A DNA stretch of 64,000 bases. Source: Streptomyces sp. NBC_01275 (GTDB taxonomy: Bacteria; Actinomycetota; Actinomycetes; Streptomycetales; Streptomycetaceae). Location of the stretch: NCBI RefSeq assembly GCF_026340655.1, contig NZ_JAPEOZ010000001.1, forward strand, positions 4,154,001 through 4,218,000. The letters run 5' to 3'. Made by a program: the position numbers and the translations under genes. Of this stretch, positions 24,775 to 32,726 are shown piece by piece. The notes under the pieces are model-generated. The model was not told the DNA's origin. It made no database searches and was given only the letters and a program-made list of their open reading frames with translations. How positions within the stretch are numbered: the stretch's first letter is position 1; each line of letters opens with the position of its first letter.

Positions 24775-24957
24775 ATGGAGAAGACCACCGCGATCATGGA
24801 GCTGATGGCCGGATACGAGGCCTACAGCGACGCTCGTGAGCTGAATGTGACGGCCGCCGCCGAGGCGCCCGCCACCTCGCCCGCCTGCCTCGCCAGCGCC
24901 ACCGCCAGCTTCGTCGCCAGCCAGTTCTCGGCGAAGACGATCGCAGGCGGCTGCTGA
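24775..24957 (+). CDS. Class V lanthipeptide precursor B1
   Basis: 60 residues. The leader (MEKTTAIMELMAGYEAYSDA then RELNVTAAAEAP) is homologous to that of A1; the core (ATSPACLASATASFVASQFS, then AKTIAGGC) is different, with two Cys. The terminal T-I-A-G-G-C again has Thr five residues before the last Cys. Preceded by AAGGAGAGGGAG. It forms a pair with A1, suggesting two distinct mature peptides from one synthetase. Confidence 0.9.
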   Translation: MEKTTAIMELMAGYEAYSDARELNVTAAAEAPATSPACLASATASFVASQFSAKTIAGGC

Positions 24958-25054
24958 ACCCAGGAACTCTCTGTTTTTTCGCATCGCCGGCACTCGCCCA
25001 CGCGAGAACACCGGATAAGCCGGATAAGCCGAAGGAAAAGGAAAGAGGAATTCG

Positions 25055-25249
25055 ATGGACAAGTCCCTGGCCATTATGGAGCTCGTCTCGCATTACGACG
25101 CCTACGCGGACGTCGACGAGCTGAACATGACGGCGGCGGCCGACGCCCCGGCGTCGACCCCCGTCTGTGCGGTGAGCGTCGCCAGCTCCAGCTGGTGCGC
25201 CGCCTCGGCGAGCGCGGTCAGCGGCGCCACCTACGAGCTGACCTGCTGA
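25055..25249 (+). CDS. Class V lanthipeptide precursor A2
   Basis: 64 residues, identical to A1 except Thr33 is Ala (DAPAST in place of DAPTST), a position at or near the leader/core junction. The two genes differ at only a handful of bases, mostly synonymous. The 97-nt spacer from B1 includes a T6 run and the direct repeat CGGATAAGC (25012-25029). Ribosome-binding site AAAGAGG. Confidence 0.9.
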   Translation: MDKSLAIMELVSHYDAYADVDELNMTAAADAPASTPVCAVSVASSSWCAASASAVSGATYELTC

Positions 25250-25266
25250 CCGACCGCACCTTGAAC

Positions 25267-25286
25267 CTGCCGACGTATGTCGGCAG
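25267..25286 (+). promoter_or_regulatory. A2-B2 intergenic hairpin
   Basis: CTGCCGAC-GTAT-GTCGGCAG, 8-bp stem, 4-nt loop. Compared with the A1-B1 hairpin the seventh pair changes from G-C to A-T on both sides and the loop is different, while the stem stays perfect. Confidence 0.75.
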
Positions 25287-25322
25287 CGCTCCGCGAGGAG
25301 AGTACGAGGAGAGGTAGATCCC

Positions 25323-25505
25323 ATGGAGAAGACCACCGCGATCATGGAGCTGATGGCCGGATACGAGGCCTACAGCGACGCTCGTGAGCTGAATGTGACG
25401 GCCGCCGCCGAGGCGCCCGCCACCTCGCCCGCCTGCCTCGCCAGCGCCACCGCCAGCTTCGTCGCCAGCCAGTTCTCGGCCAGGACGATCGCCGGCGGCT
25501 GCTGA
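25323..25505 (+). CDS. Class V lanthipeptide precursor B2
   Basis: 60 residues, identical to B1 except Lys53 is Arg in the core (ARTIAGGC). This is the last precursor of the A1-B1-A2-B2 array. It is followed by 184 nt without a gene, including a long polypyrimidine tract, before the methyltransferase. Preceded by GAGGAGAGGTAG. Confidence 0.9.
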   Translation: MEKTTAIMELMAGYEAYSDARELNVTAAAEAPATSPACLASATASFVASQFSARTIAGGC

Positions 25506-25568
25506 TCACGGCTCGCCGGTCGGCCGGTCGCGCGCCATCCCCCGTAGCCGCGTCCGGCCGCCCGGCGG

Positions 25569-25655
25569 TCTTCCTCCCCTTCCTCTCCTTCCTCTCCCTC
25601 CCCTTCCCCCCTTCCGCTCGACTCCCTCCCCCACCCCCACCCCCACCCCCGACCC
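25569..25655 (+). repeat. Polypyrimidine tract after the precursor genes
   Basis: 25569-25615 is 47 consecutive pyrimidines on the plus strand; after a short break a C-rich stretch with CCCCCA repeats runs to about 25655. It separates the precursor block from the methyltransferase and transporter genes and could reduce read-through, favouring precursor mRNA. A similar shorter tract precedes the permease at 45641. Confidence 0.7.
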
Positions 25656-25689
25656 CCGATCCGATCAACCTCGTTCACCTGCGCATGAG

Positions 25690-26718
25690 ATGGGACAACG
25701 ACCGATGGCGCATCAATCGGACCGCGGAGATCTGCTCGCGATGGCGGATCTCCTCACACCCGCCACGATTCGTGCCGCGGCCACCCTTCGCATCGCGGAC
25801 CATCTCGGCGCCGGGGTCGGCGCGGTGGAGAAACTCGCGGAACTCACCGGCGCCCGCCCGGACCTGCTGGAACTGCTCCTGCGCCATCTCACGGCGAAGG
25901 GCGTGCTGACGCGGGACGACGACGGAACGTACGCCGTCACCGAGCTCGGTGACCAGCTGCGGGAGAGCCATCCGGCGAGCCTGCGCGGTCATCTGGCGAT
26001 GGACGGCCTCTACGGCAGGGCCGACCTGGCCCTGGTGAACATCCTGCACACGGTGCGCACCGGCGAGCCGGCGCACGCCACCGTCTTCGGGCGCGGCTAC
26101 TGGGAGAGCGTCAACGAGGACCCCGCCTTCGTGGCGGCGCTGGAACAGAGCGACAGCGAGCCGCAGTTCGGCTGGGGCGCCGAGCTGATCTTCGACGGCT
26201 ACGACTGGAGTCGGGTCGGACGGGTCGTCGACGTGGGCGGTCACAGCGGCGCCGTCCTGATGGAGCTGCTGCGACGACAGCCCGCTCTGCACGGCACGTT
26301 GGTCGATCTGCGGAACGTGGCCGAGGTCGCCGGACGGAGATTCGCGGCCGCGGGTCTGGCGGACCGGGCCGAGGCGGTGGTGGGCAGCTTCTTCGAGCCG
26401 CTGCCCACGGGCGGCGACGTCTACCTGCTGTCGGCGATCCTCGCCGACTGGTCCGACGAGCAGGCGACGACGATCCTGCGCCGCTGCGCCGAGGCGGCGG
26501 GCCCCCGGGGAAAGGTCCTGCTCGCCGAGGTGAACCTCCAGGTCCCGCGGGAGGCACCGGAGTCGGCGGCCCTGGAGCTGTGGCTGCGGGCCACGATGCC
26601 CGCTCCCGTGCGCACGGTCGAGCAGCTGAGGGCCCTGGGCGCCGCGGCCGGTCTCCAGGTGACGTGGGAGGGCCCGCACACCGCCGTGCGCTCGATCCTG
26701 GAGTTCTCGCCGTGCTGA
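25690..26718 (+). CDS. SAM-dependent methyltransferase (Methyltransf_2 type) of the lanthipeptide cluster
   Basis: 342 residues. An N-terminal winged-helix dimerisation domain (LLTPATIRAAATLRIADHLG) is followed by a Rossmann SAM domain with VGRVVDVGGHSGAVLMELL (motif I), GSFFEPLPTGGDVYLLSAIL and a C-terminal RTVEQLRALGAAAGLQVTW. The family usually methylates hydroxyl groups, whereas class V lanthipeptides described so far carry N-terminal dimethylation; the target here is open. The start is uncertain: ATG 25690 has no good ribosome-binding site, and ATG 25705 is an alternative. Confidence 0.85.
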   Translation: MGQRPMAHQSDRGDLLAMADLLTPATIRAAATLRIADHLGAGVGAVEKLAELTGARPDLLELLLRHLTAKGVLTRDDDGTYAVTELGDQLRESHPASLRGHLAMDGLYGRADLALVNILHTVRTGEPAHATVFGRGYWESVNEDPAFVAALEQSDSEPQFGWGAELIFDGYDWSRVGRVVDVGGHSGAVLMELLRRQPALHGTLVDLRNVAEVAGRRFAAAGLADRAEAVVGSFFEPLPTGGDVYLLSAILADWSDEQATTILRRCAEAAGPRGKVLLAEVNLQVPREAPESAALELWLRATMPAPVRTVEQLRALGAAAGLQVTWEGPHTAVRSILEFSPC

Positions 26719-27602
26719 GCTTCGACGCCGTCGGCAAGAGCTTCGGCGACCGCCGGGTCCTGGACGGGCTGACCTTCGACGTGCGGCCCGGCGAACTCTT
26801 CGGGTTCTGCGGGGCCAACGGCGCCGGCAAGACCACCGCGATGCGGATCGCGCTCGGCGTCGCCGAGGCGGACTCGGGCACGGTGCGCTGGAACGGCGTC
26901 GACGTGGACGCGCACTCCAGGCGGCGCTTCGGATACATGCCGGAGGAGCGGGGCCTGTACGCCAAGATGACGCCCCTCGACCAGCTGGTCTACTTCGGGC
27001 GGCTGAGCGGCGTCCGGGCCCGCGACGCACGGCGCCGCGCCGCCGAGTGGATCGAGCGGCTCGGCGTGGTCGCGGGACCCAAGGACCCCCTGGAGAAGCT
27101 GTCCCTCGGCAACCAGCAGAAGGTCCAGTTGATCGCGGCGCTCCTGCACGACCCGGCCGTGCTCGTCCTCGACGAGCCCTTCTCGGGGCTCGACCCGGTG
27201 GCCGTGGACGCCATGGCCGAGGTGCTCCTCGAGTGCGCCCGCGAGGGTGCGCCGGTCGTCTTCTCCAGTCACCAGCTGGAGCTGGTGGAACGGCTCTGCG
27301 ACCGGGTGGGGATCCTGCGCGGCGGCCGCCTGGTGGCCGAGGGCGCCGTGCACGAGCTGCGCCGCGACGCCGGTCCCGGCCGGCTGCGCCTGTCGGTGAC
27401 GGACGTACCGCCGAAGTGGGGGCACGGCGTGCCCGGTGCGCGGGTGCTGGTCGAGGAGGGCGGTGTCACCACCCTGGAGCTGGAGTCCGACGGGGCGGCC
27501 CGGGAAGCCCTGGCCGCCGCGCAGGCCGTGGGACGGGTGGAGTACTTCGGCCGGCAGGAAGCCGGGCTGGCCGACATCTTCCGGGAGGCGGTGGCCGCAT
27601 GA
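26712..27602 (+). CDS. ABC transporter ATP-binding protein
   Basis: 296 residues. Walker A GANGAGKTT near residue 36, signature LSLGNQQ, Walker B VLVLDEPFSGLDP and switch SSHQLEL are all intact. A C-terminal extension of about 80 residues is typical of NatA/multidrug-type ATPases. The GTG start overlaps the methyltransferase stop by 7 nt and the permease follows with an ATGA overlap. The pair probably exports the peptide or gives self-immunity. Confidence 0.9.
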   Translation: MLSFDAVGKSFGDRRVLDGLTFDVRPGELFGFCGANGAGKTTAMRIALGVAEADSGTVRWNGVDVDAHSRRRFGYMPEERGLYAKMTPLDQLVYFGRLSGVRARDARRRAAEWIERLGVVAGPKDPLEKLSLGNQQKVQLIAALLHDPAVLVLDEPFSGLDPVAVDAMAEVLLECAREGAPVVFSSHQLELVERLCDRVGILRGGRLVAEGAVHELRRDAGPGRLRLSVTDVPPKWGHGVPGARVLVEEGGVTTLELESDGAAREALAAAQAVGRVEYFGRQEAGLADIFREAVAA

Positions 27603-28813
27603 GCCGGGACGGGCGTACGGACACCCCGACCGCACCGCGGCCGACGAGCGGCCGGCGCGCGGACCTGGCGTTGGTCGGGATCGTCGCAGGCCGCGAGATC
27701 ACCCGGCAGCTGCGCAACAAGGCCTTCTGGGCCTCGGTGATCGTGACCACCGCGATGCTGTGCCTGTCGTTCGCGCTGACCGGCGTCCTGAAGGACGAGG
27801 CGCCCCCGACGGTGGGGGTGATCGGCGAACGGAGCACGGTCGCCGCGGCGCTGCGGCCCCAGGTCACGGTCAAGGAGTACGGCGACGCGGGCAGCGCCAG
27901 GACGGCCGTACGGGACAAGGCGGTCGACGCCGTGGTGCTGCCGGACGGCGAGGTGCTGGTCCTGCGGAACCTGCCGGAGGATCTGGGACGCACGATCCGA
28001 CAGGCCGAGCAGACCGCCCGCCACGTCGAGCAGTTGAACGCGCTCGGCGCGGCGCCCGGCGAGGCCGAGGCAGCGCTCGCGCCGCCGGGGCTGCGCGTCA
28101 GCGCCCTCCTCCCGGACGCGGCCGAGGCGCAGGAGCGGACGATGACCGCGGGCCTCGGCGTGTTCCTGCTGTTCATCCTGATGCTGATCTCCGGTCTGGG
28201 CATCGCCCAGGGAGTCGTGGAGGAGAAGTCCAGCCGCATCGTCGAGGTGCTGCTGGCGAAGGTCCGGGCCTGGCATCTGCTCGCGGGCAAGATCGTGGGT
28301 CTGGGGGCGGCGGCCCTGGTGCAGATCCTGCTGATGATGACCGTCGCCCTGACCGCGGCGATCTCCTTCGGCGTGCTCCGGGCGCCGCTGAGCGCCGTCG
28401 GCACCGCCGCCAACCTGCTGCTGTGGTTCGTGCCGGGCTACGTCCTGTTCGTGACCCTCTACGCGGTGGCCGGTGCGCTGGTCTCCCGCCAGGAGGACGT
28501 CAACCACGTGATCGGACCGGTGAACATGCTCCAGATGCTGAGCCTGGCCGGACCGGCCCTGGCGGTGCGGGGCGGCCCCGACGACTCGCTGCTGACGATC
28601 GTCTCGATCGTGCCCGGCCTGTCGTGGGCCGCGATGCCGATGCGCATGGCGGTCGCGGACGTGCCGTGGTGGCAGGCGGTCGTGGCGTTCGCGCTGATGG
28701 TGCTGGCGATCGCCGTCCTCGTCCGCGTCGGCGGCCGCGTCTACCGCGGCGGCCTGCTCAGGTACGGCGGAATCGTCAAGGTCAGGGAAGCCCTGCACGG
28801 TGCGGCGCACTGA
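27599..28813 (+). CDS. ABC-2 type permease (NatB-like)
   Basis: 404 residues. One N-terminal membrane helix (ASVIVTTAMLCLSFALTGVL), an extracytoplasmic domain of about 140 residues, then a cluster of five or six helices beginning GLGVFLLFILMLISGLG, with VVEEKSSRIVEVLLAKVR, the conserved motif of Na+/multidrug ABC-2 permeases. Partner of the preceding ATPase through a 4-nt overlap. Confidence 0.9.
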   Translation: MSRDGRTDTPTAPRPTSGRRADLALVGIVAGREITRQLRNKAFWASVIVTTAMLCLSFALTGVLKDEAPPTVGVIGERSTVAAALRPQVTVKEYGDAGSARTAVRDKAVDAVVLPDGEVLVLRNLPEDLGRTIRQAEQTARHVEQLNALGAAPGEAEAALAPPGLRVSALLPDAAEAQERTMTAGLGVFLLFILMLISGLGIAQGVVEEKSSRIVEVLLAKVRAWHLLAGKIVGLGAAALVQILLMMTVALTAAISFGVLRAPLSAVGTAANLLLWFVPGYVLFVTLYAVAGALVSRQEDVNHVIGPVNMLQMLSLAGPALAVRGGPDDSLLTIVSIVPGLSWAAMPMRMAVADVPWWQAVVAFALMVLAIAVLVRVGGRVYRGGLLRYGGIVKVREALHGAAH

Positions 28814-28840
28814 GGCCGGGGCCGGAAGGGGGAGTTGGGC

Positions 28841-30808
28841 ATGAGGAACGTGAAGGACGCCGTGGACGCCGTGGACACCACAACCGCCGCAGACGCCACA
28901 GGCACCACGGACGCCAGGGCCACCGCGAACACCACGGCCACCATGGCCACCGCGGCCACCGCGGCCACAGTCGCGGTCGCGAACGCCGAGGGACCGCCGC
29001 CGATACGCGTCCTGCGGGAGCTGACCCGGGGCAAGGGTCTCCAGGTGGGCGTGATCGGACTGCTGGCGTTGGTCTCCACCGGGGCGACGCTGGCGCTGCC
29101 GATGACGGTGGGCAGACTGCTGGCCGTCATCCAGCGCGGTGAGAGTCCCACCTGGTGGGTGCTGGTGATGGTCGGGGCCGGCTTCGGCTCGGCCGCCGCC
29201 GGGGCGCTGGCCACCTATCTGCTGGGCCGCCTGGGCCGGCAACTGATCCGCGGGCTGCGCGTCCGCACCATGCGGCACTCCCTGGAGCTGCGGCTGCACG
29301 ACGCCCGCAGCGAGGGCTCCGGCAACCTGGTGGCCCGTCTGACCGCCGACGCGGCCATGGTCAAGAACCTCATCGACATCGGCCCGATCCAACTGCCGAT
29401 GGCCGGGATCACCGTGCTGGGCACCCTGGTGATCATGGGCCTGCTGGACTGGGTCCTGCTGCTTGTCACGGTGCTGGCCTTCCTCGTCGCCGTCGGACTC
29501 ATCACCCTGGTCGTCAAGGGTCTGCGCCGTCAGTACACGGCGGTCCAGGGCGAGGTCGGCGCCCTCGCGCAGCAGTTCGTCGCCGCGCTCGACGCACTGA
29601 CCGTCATCAAGGCCTACCGCGCCGAGAGGATCGTGGGCGACCGGCTGGCCGACCGCGCCACGAAGGTGGCCCAGCTGGAGACCGGGGCGGCCCGGATGGA
29701 GTCCCTGATGGTCCCGATCATCAATCTCGGCCAGCAGATCGCGCTGGTGAGCGTGGTGATCGGCGGCGGCAGCCGGATGCTCGACGGCCATCTCACGCTG
29801 GCCGACTTCGTCGCCTTCCTGCTGTATCTGCTCCAGCTCACCGCGCCCCTGATCATGGCGGCGTCGGGCGTGAGCGGACTGCAGATGGGGCTGGTGGCCC
29901 GCAAACGGTTCGACGAACTGTTCGCGCTGCCGACGGAGACCTCCGCCCGTGCCGCCGGACCGACCGACCCGGGCGACGCCCCCATGGCCGAACGTCCCGA
30001 GAGGGACGCCTCCATGGCCGTACACCCCGAGAAGGCCGCGCCCGCGGCCGTGCGCTTCGAGAGCGTCGGCTACGGATACGGCGACCGCCCGGTACTGCGG
30101 GACGTCGGGCTGACCGTCCCCGCGCGCGGGCTGACCGCGATGGTCGGGCTCTCCGGATCGGGCAAGACCACGGCGCTGGGCCTGATCGAGGGCTTCATGG
30201 AGCCGGACTCCGGCCGGATAGAGGTGCTGGGCCGGGCCCTGCCCCACTGGCCGCTTGCCGAGCTGCGTTCCCGGATCGCGTACGTGGACCAGTCGTGCAC
30301 CCTGGTGCAGGACACCGTCCGGGAGAACCTGCTGCTCGGGCACGAGGCCGCGCCCGACGACCCGGCCCTGATGGCCGCCCTCGACCGGGTCGGCCTGGCG
30401 GAGGAGATCCGCCGGCTGCCGCAGGGACTGGACACGGTCCTGGGCGGTGCGGCCGACCTGTCCGGAGGGCAGCGTCAGCGCCTGGCACTGGCCCGGGCGG
30501 TGCTGGCCGACGCCCGGTTGGTGCTTCTCGACGAGCCGTCCTCGCATCTGGACTCCGTCAACGAGCAGAAACTGCGGGACGTGGTGGACGACCTGGCCGC
30601 CGACCGCGCCGTCCTGGTCGTCGCCCACCGCATCTCCACCATCCAGCACGCCGATCACGTGATCGTGCTCGACGCCGGCCGGGTGGTGGACCAGGGCACC
30701 CACCTCGGCCTCCTGGACCGCTGCCCCGACTACGCCGACCTGGTGAGCGGGCAGATCCTCAGCACCTCGTCCCGCGAGCCGGCCCGCCCCGTAGGGAACC
30801 GGGCATGA
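28841..30808 (+). CDS. ABC exporter, fused membrane and ATPase domains (LanT-like without protease)
   Basis: 655 residues. A Thr/Ala/Asp-rich N-terminal tail of about 50 residues precedes six membrane helices (GVIGLLALVSTGATLALPMT onward) and a nucleotide-binding domain with GLSGSGKTT, LSGGQRQRLALARAVL, LVLLDEPSSHLDS and VAHRIST. There is no C39 peptidase domain, so leader removal must be done elsewhere; the M16 protease in the cluster fits. Strong AAGGGGGAG at 28826. Confidence 0.9.
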   Translation: MRNVKDAVDAVDTTTAADATGTTDARATANTTATMATAATAATVAVANAEGPPPIRVLRELTRGKGLQVGVIGLLALVSTGATLALPMTVGRLLAVIQRGESPTWWVLVMVGAGFGSAAAGALATYLLGRLGRQLIRGLRVRTMRHSLELRLHDARSEGSGNLVARLTADAAMVKNLIDIGPIQLPMAGITVLGTLVIMGLLDWVLLLVTVLAFLVAVGLITLVVKGLRRQYTAVQGEVGALAQQFVAALDALTVIKAYRAERIVGDRLADRATKVAQLETGAARMESLMVPIINLGQQIALVSVVIGGGSRMLDGHLTLADFVAFLLYLLQLTAPLIMAASGVSGLQMGLVARKRFDELFALPTETSARAAGPTDPGDAPMAERPERDASMAVHPEKAAPAAVRFESVGYGYGDRPVLRDVGLTVPARGLTAMVGLSGSGKTTALGLIEGFMEPDSGRIEVLGRALPHWPLAELRSRIAYVDQSCTLVQDTVRENLLLGHEAAPDDPALMAALDRVGLAEEIRRLPQGLDTVLGGAADLSGGQRQRLALARAVLADARLVLLDEPSSHLDSVNEQKLRDVVDDLAADRAVLVVAHRISTIQHADHVIVLDAGRVVDQGTHLGLLDRCPDYADLVSGQILSTSSREPARPVGNRA

Positions 30809-30873
30809 CGCCGGCCGCGAGCCCCACGCCATCGGCGGGAGCCGACCCACGACATCGGCCGGGAGCCGCCCCC

Positions 30874-31884
30874 ATGAAGGACCGTTCCATGACCACGCAC
30901 TCGACGCACTCGACGACCACGCGCGCGACGTACTCGATCCTCATGCCGTTCGCCCCGCCGCGGCCCGAGCAGATCCTGCCGTACGCCGCGCTCACCCAGT
31001 GGAGCGGCGCGCACCGGCTGTGGCAGGGCCAGGCCATGCTCAACCAGCCGCACCAGGCCTTCGCCTACGCCGCCGCGTCCGGCTTCCGGGTCCCGGTGGG
31101 ACTCGGGGTGACGCTCATGCCGTTCACCCATCCCTACGAGGCCGCGCTCCAGGCCCAGTCGGTGGCGGCGGCGACCGGGCACCCCGTGGTGGCCGGCTTC
31201 GGACCGGGGGCGGCGGTGCTGCAGCGCAGCATGCGCGACGCCCCCTACCGCAGCCCGCTGACCGCGTCGCGCGAGTACCTCACGGCCGTGCGCGGCCTCC
31301 TCGACGGCGAGTCGGTCGAGCAGGACGGCACGTACTTCACCTGCCACGGCAGGCTGCTGCCGGTGCCGCGGCCCCCCATCGAGGTGGGGCTCGGGGTGCT
31401 GCGCCCGGGAATGGCCCGGCTGGCGGGCGAGGTGGCGGACACGGCCATCACCTGGCTCACGCCCGCCCGCTATCTGCGCGACGTCGTCGTCCCGGCCCTG
31501 CGGGAGGGCGCCGAGGCCGCGGGGCGGCCCGTTCCGCGGCTGGTGTCCATCGTGCCCGTCGCCCTGGCCGGACCGGACCGCGACCGGGCCGCCCTGGCGC
31601 TGGCGAGCAACATCGGCCATCTCCGGCTGCCGCACTACGTCGACATGCTGCGCCGCTCCGGCATCAGCACCGACCCCTCCGACCCGGCCGCGGGCGCCGC
31701 CGCGCTCGTCGAGGGGCGGGCCTTCCTGTACGGAGAGCCGAAGATCCTCGCCGAGGAGTTCGCGGCCTTCCAGGAGGCGGGGGTCGACGAGATCGTCCTG
31801 AACGTGACCGGTGTGCACGGCACATACGGCGGCCAGGCCGCACTGCGCGAGCTGGAGACGATCCTCGCGGAGGTGACGTCATGA
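30874..31884 (+). CDS. Luciferase-like (LLM) F420-type oxidoreductase (LxmJ-type)
   Basis: 336 residues, TIM-barrel LLM family: YSILMPFAPPRPEQILPYAA at the N-terminus, VVAGFGPGAAVLQRSMR, then SREYLTAVRGLLDGESVEQDG. Homologues in class V clusters reduce dehydroalanine to D-alanine with reduced F420; the same role is inferred. ATG 30874 has GGGAG 8 nt upstream; ATG 30805, overlapping the exporter stop as ATGA, is an in-frame alternative adding 23 residues. The stop overlaps the flavoprotein start (ATGA at 31881). Confidence 0.85.
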   Translation: MKDRSMTTHSTHSTTTRATYSILMPFAPPRPEQILPYAALTQWSGAHRLWQGQAMLNQPHQAFAYAAASGFRVPVGLGVTLMPFTHPYEAALQAQSVAAATGHPVVAGFGPGAAVLQRSMRDAPYRSPLTASREYLTAVRGLLDGESVEQDGTYFTCHGRLLPVPRPPIEVGLGVLRPGMARLAGEVADTAITWLTPARYLRDVVVPALREGAEAAGRPVPRLVSIVPVALAGPDRDRAALALASNIGHLRLPHYVDMLRRSGISTDPSDPAAGAAALVEGRAFLYGEPKILAEEFAAFQEAGVDEIVLNVTGVHGTYGGQAALRELETILAEVTS

Positions 31885-32726
31885 CCGGCGGCGACGACGG
31901 CGTCATGACGGGCGGCGGCGTCCCGCAGGCCCCGTCGACCCCGCAGACCCTGTCGACCCCGCAGGCCCCGTCGACCCCGCAGACCCTGTCGACCCCGCAG
32001 AATCCGCAGGCCCCGCAGACCTCGCAGACCCCGCAAGCCCCGTATGCCCCGCCGCTCCCGGCGACTTCGGCGGCGGCCGATGCGGAGCCGCCCGCCCTGA
32101 ACGTCGAGCGGCTGCTGGTGGTCGCCGCCGGTTCCGCCTTCGCGACCGGGCTGCCGTACTGGACCGACTGGCTGCGGCTGTCCTACCCGGAGCTGGCCCT
32201 CAAGATCGTGCTCACCCGCAGTGCGCAGCGCTTCGTCACCCGTCAGGCGCTGGCCGGGCGGCTGCACCGGGTCGGCGAGGTGCTGGTCGACGAGTGGCCC
32301 GAGCACGAGGGAACGGCCCGGCACGTCGACCTGGCGGAGTGGGCCCAGGCGGTCGTGGTGTATCCCGCGACGTTCCACTTCGTCGCCCGGCTGGCGCTGG
32401 GTCTGGCCGACTCGCCCGCACTGCTCGCCTGCCACTGCACCCGGGCCCCCGTGGCGGTGGCCCCGGCCCTGCCGCCCGGCGGTCTGGAGAGCGCCGCCTT
32501 CCAGACCCACTGGGCCACGCTGGCCGCCCGCCCCAACATCGTCCTCGCCCCGCCCCACCCCGGCGTCAGCCTGACCACCGGTCGCGCCGACGCATGGGTG
32601 CCGCCCCTGTTGCCGGAGGTCGTCGGCATGCTGGAACAACGCCGCGCCGAGCTGGAGACCGGCTCCGCGGACCGGGAAGCGCCCACGGCCCGGGCCGACT
32701 TCGTCGCAGATCTGGCCCGTCCGTGA
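31881..32726 (+). CDS. Cysteine decarboxylase-like flavoprotein (LanD/LxmD-type)
   Basis: 281 residues. A low-complexity N-terminal 60 residues of PQ[A/T][P/L]STPQ repeats leads into an HFCD-fold domain: LLVVAAGSAFATGLPYW, the active-site His in TARHVDLAEWAQAVVVYPAT, FHFVARLALGLADSPAL, and substrate-recognition-like VAPALPPGGLESAAFQTHW. LanD enzymes oxidatively decarboxylate a C-terminal Cys to an enethiolate that forms aminovinyl-cysteine. Both precursor types end in Cys, consistent with this. Coupled by 4-nt overlaps on both sides. Confidence 0.83.
   Translation: MTGGDDGVMTGGGVPQAPSTPQTLSTPQAPSTPQTLSTPQNPQAPQTSQTPQAPYAPPLPATSAAADAEPPALNVERLLVVAAGSAFATGLPYWTDWLRLSYPELALKIVLTRSAQRFVTRQALAGRLHRVGEVLVDEWPEHEGTARHVDLAEWAQAVVVYPATFHFVARLALGLADSPALLACHCTRAPVAVAPALPPGGLESAAFQTHWATLAARPNIVLAPPHPGVSLTTGRADAWVPPLLPEVVGMLEQRRAELETGSADREAPTARADFVADLARP

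Noticed and set aside
28841..30808. Leader-cleaving bifunctional transporter
   Set aside because: No C39 peptidase motif is present at the N-terminus, which is a Thr/Ala-rich tail; the M16 protein is the better candidate.
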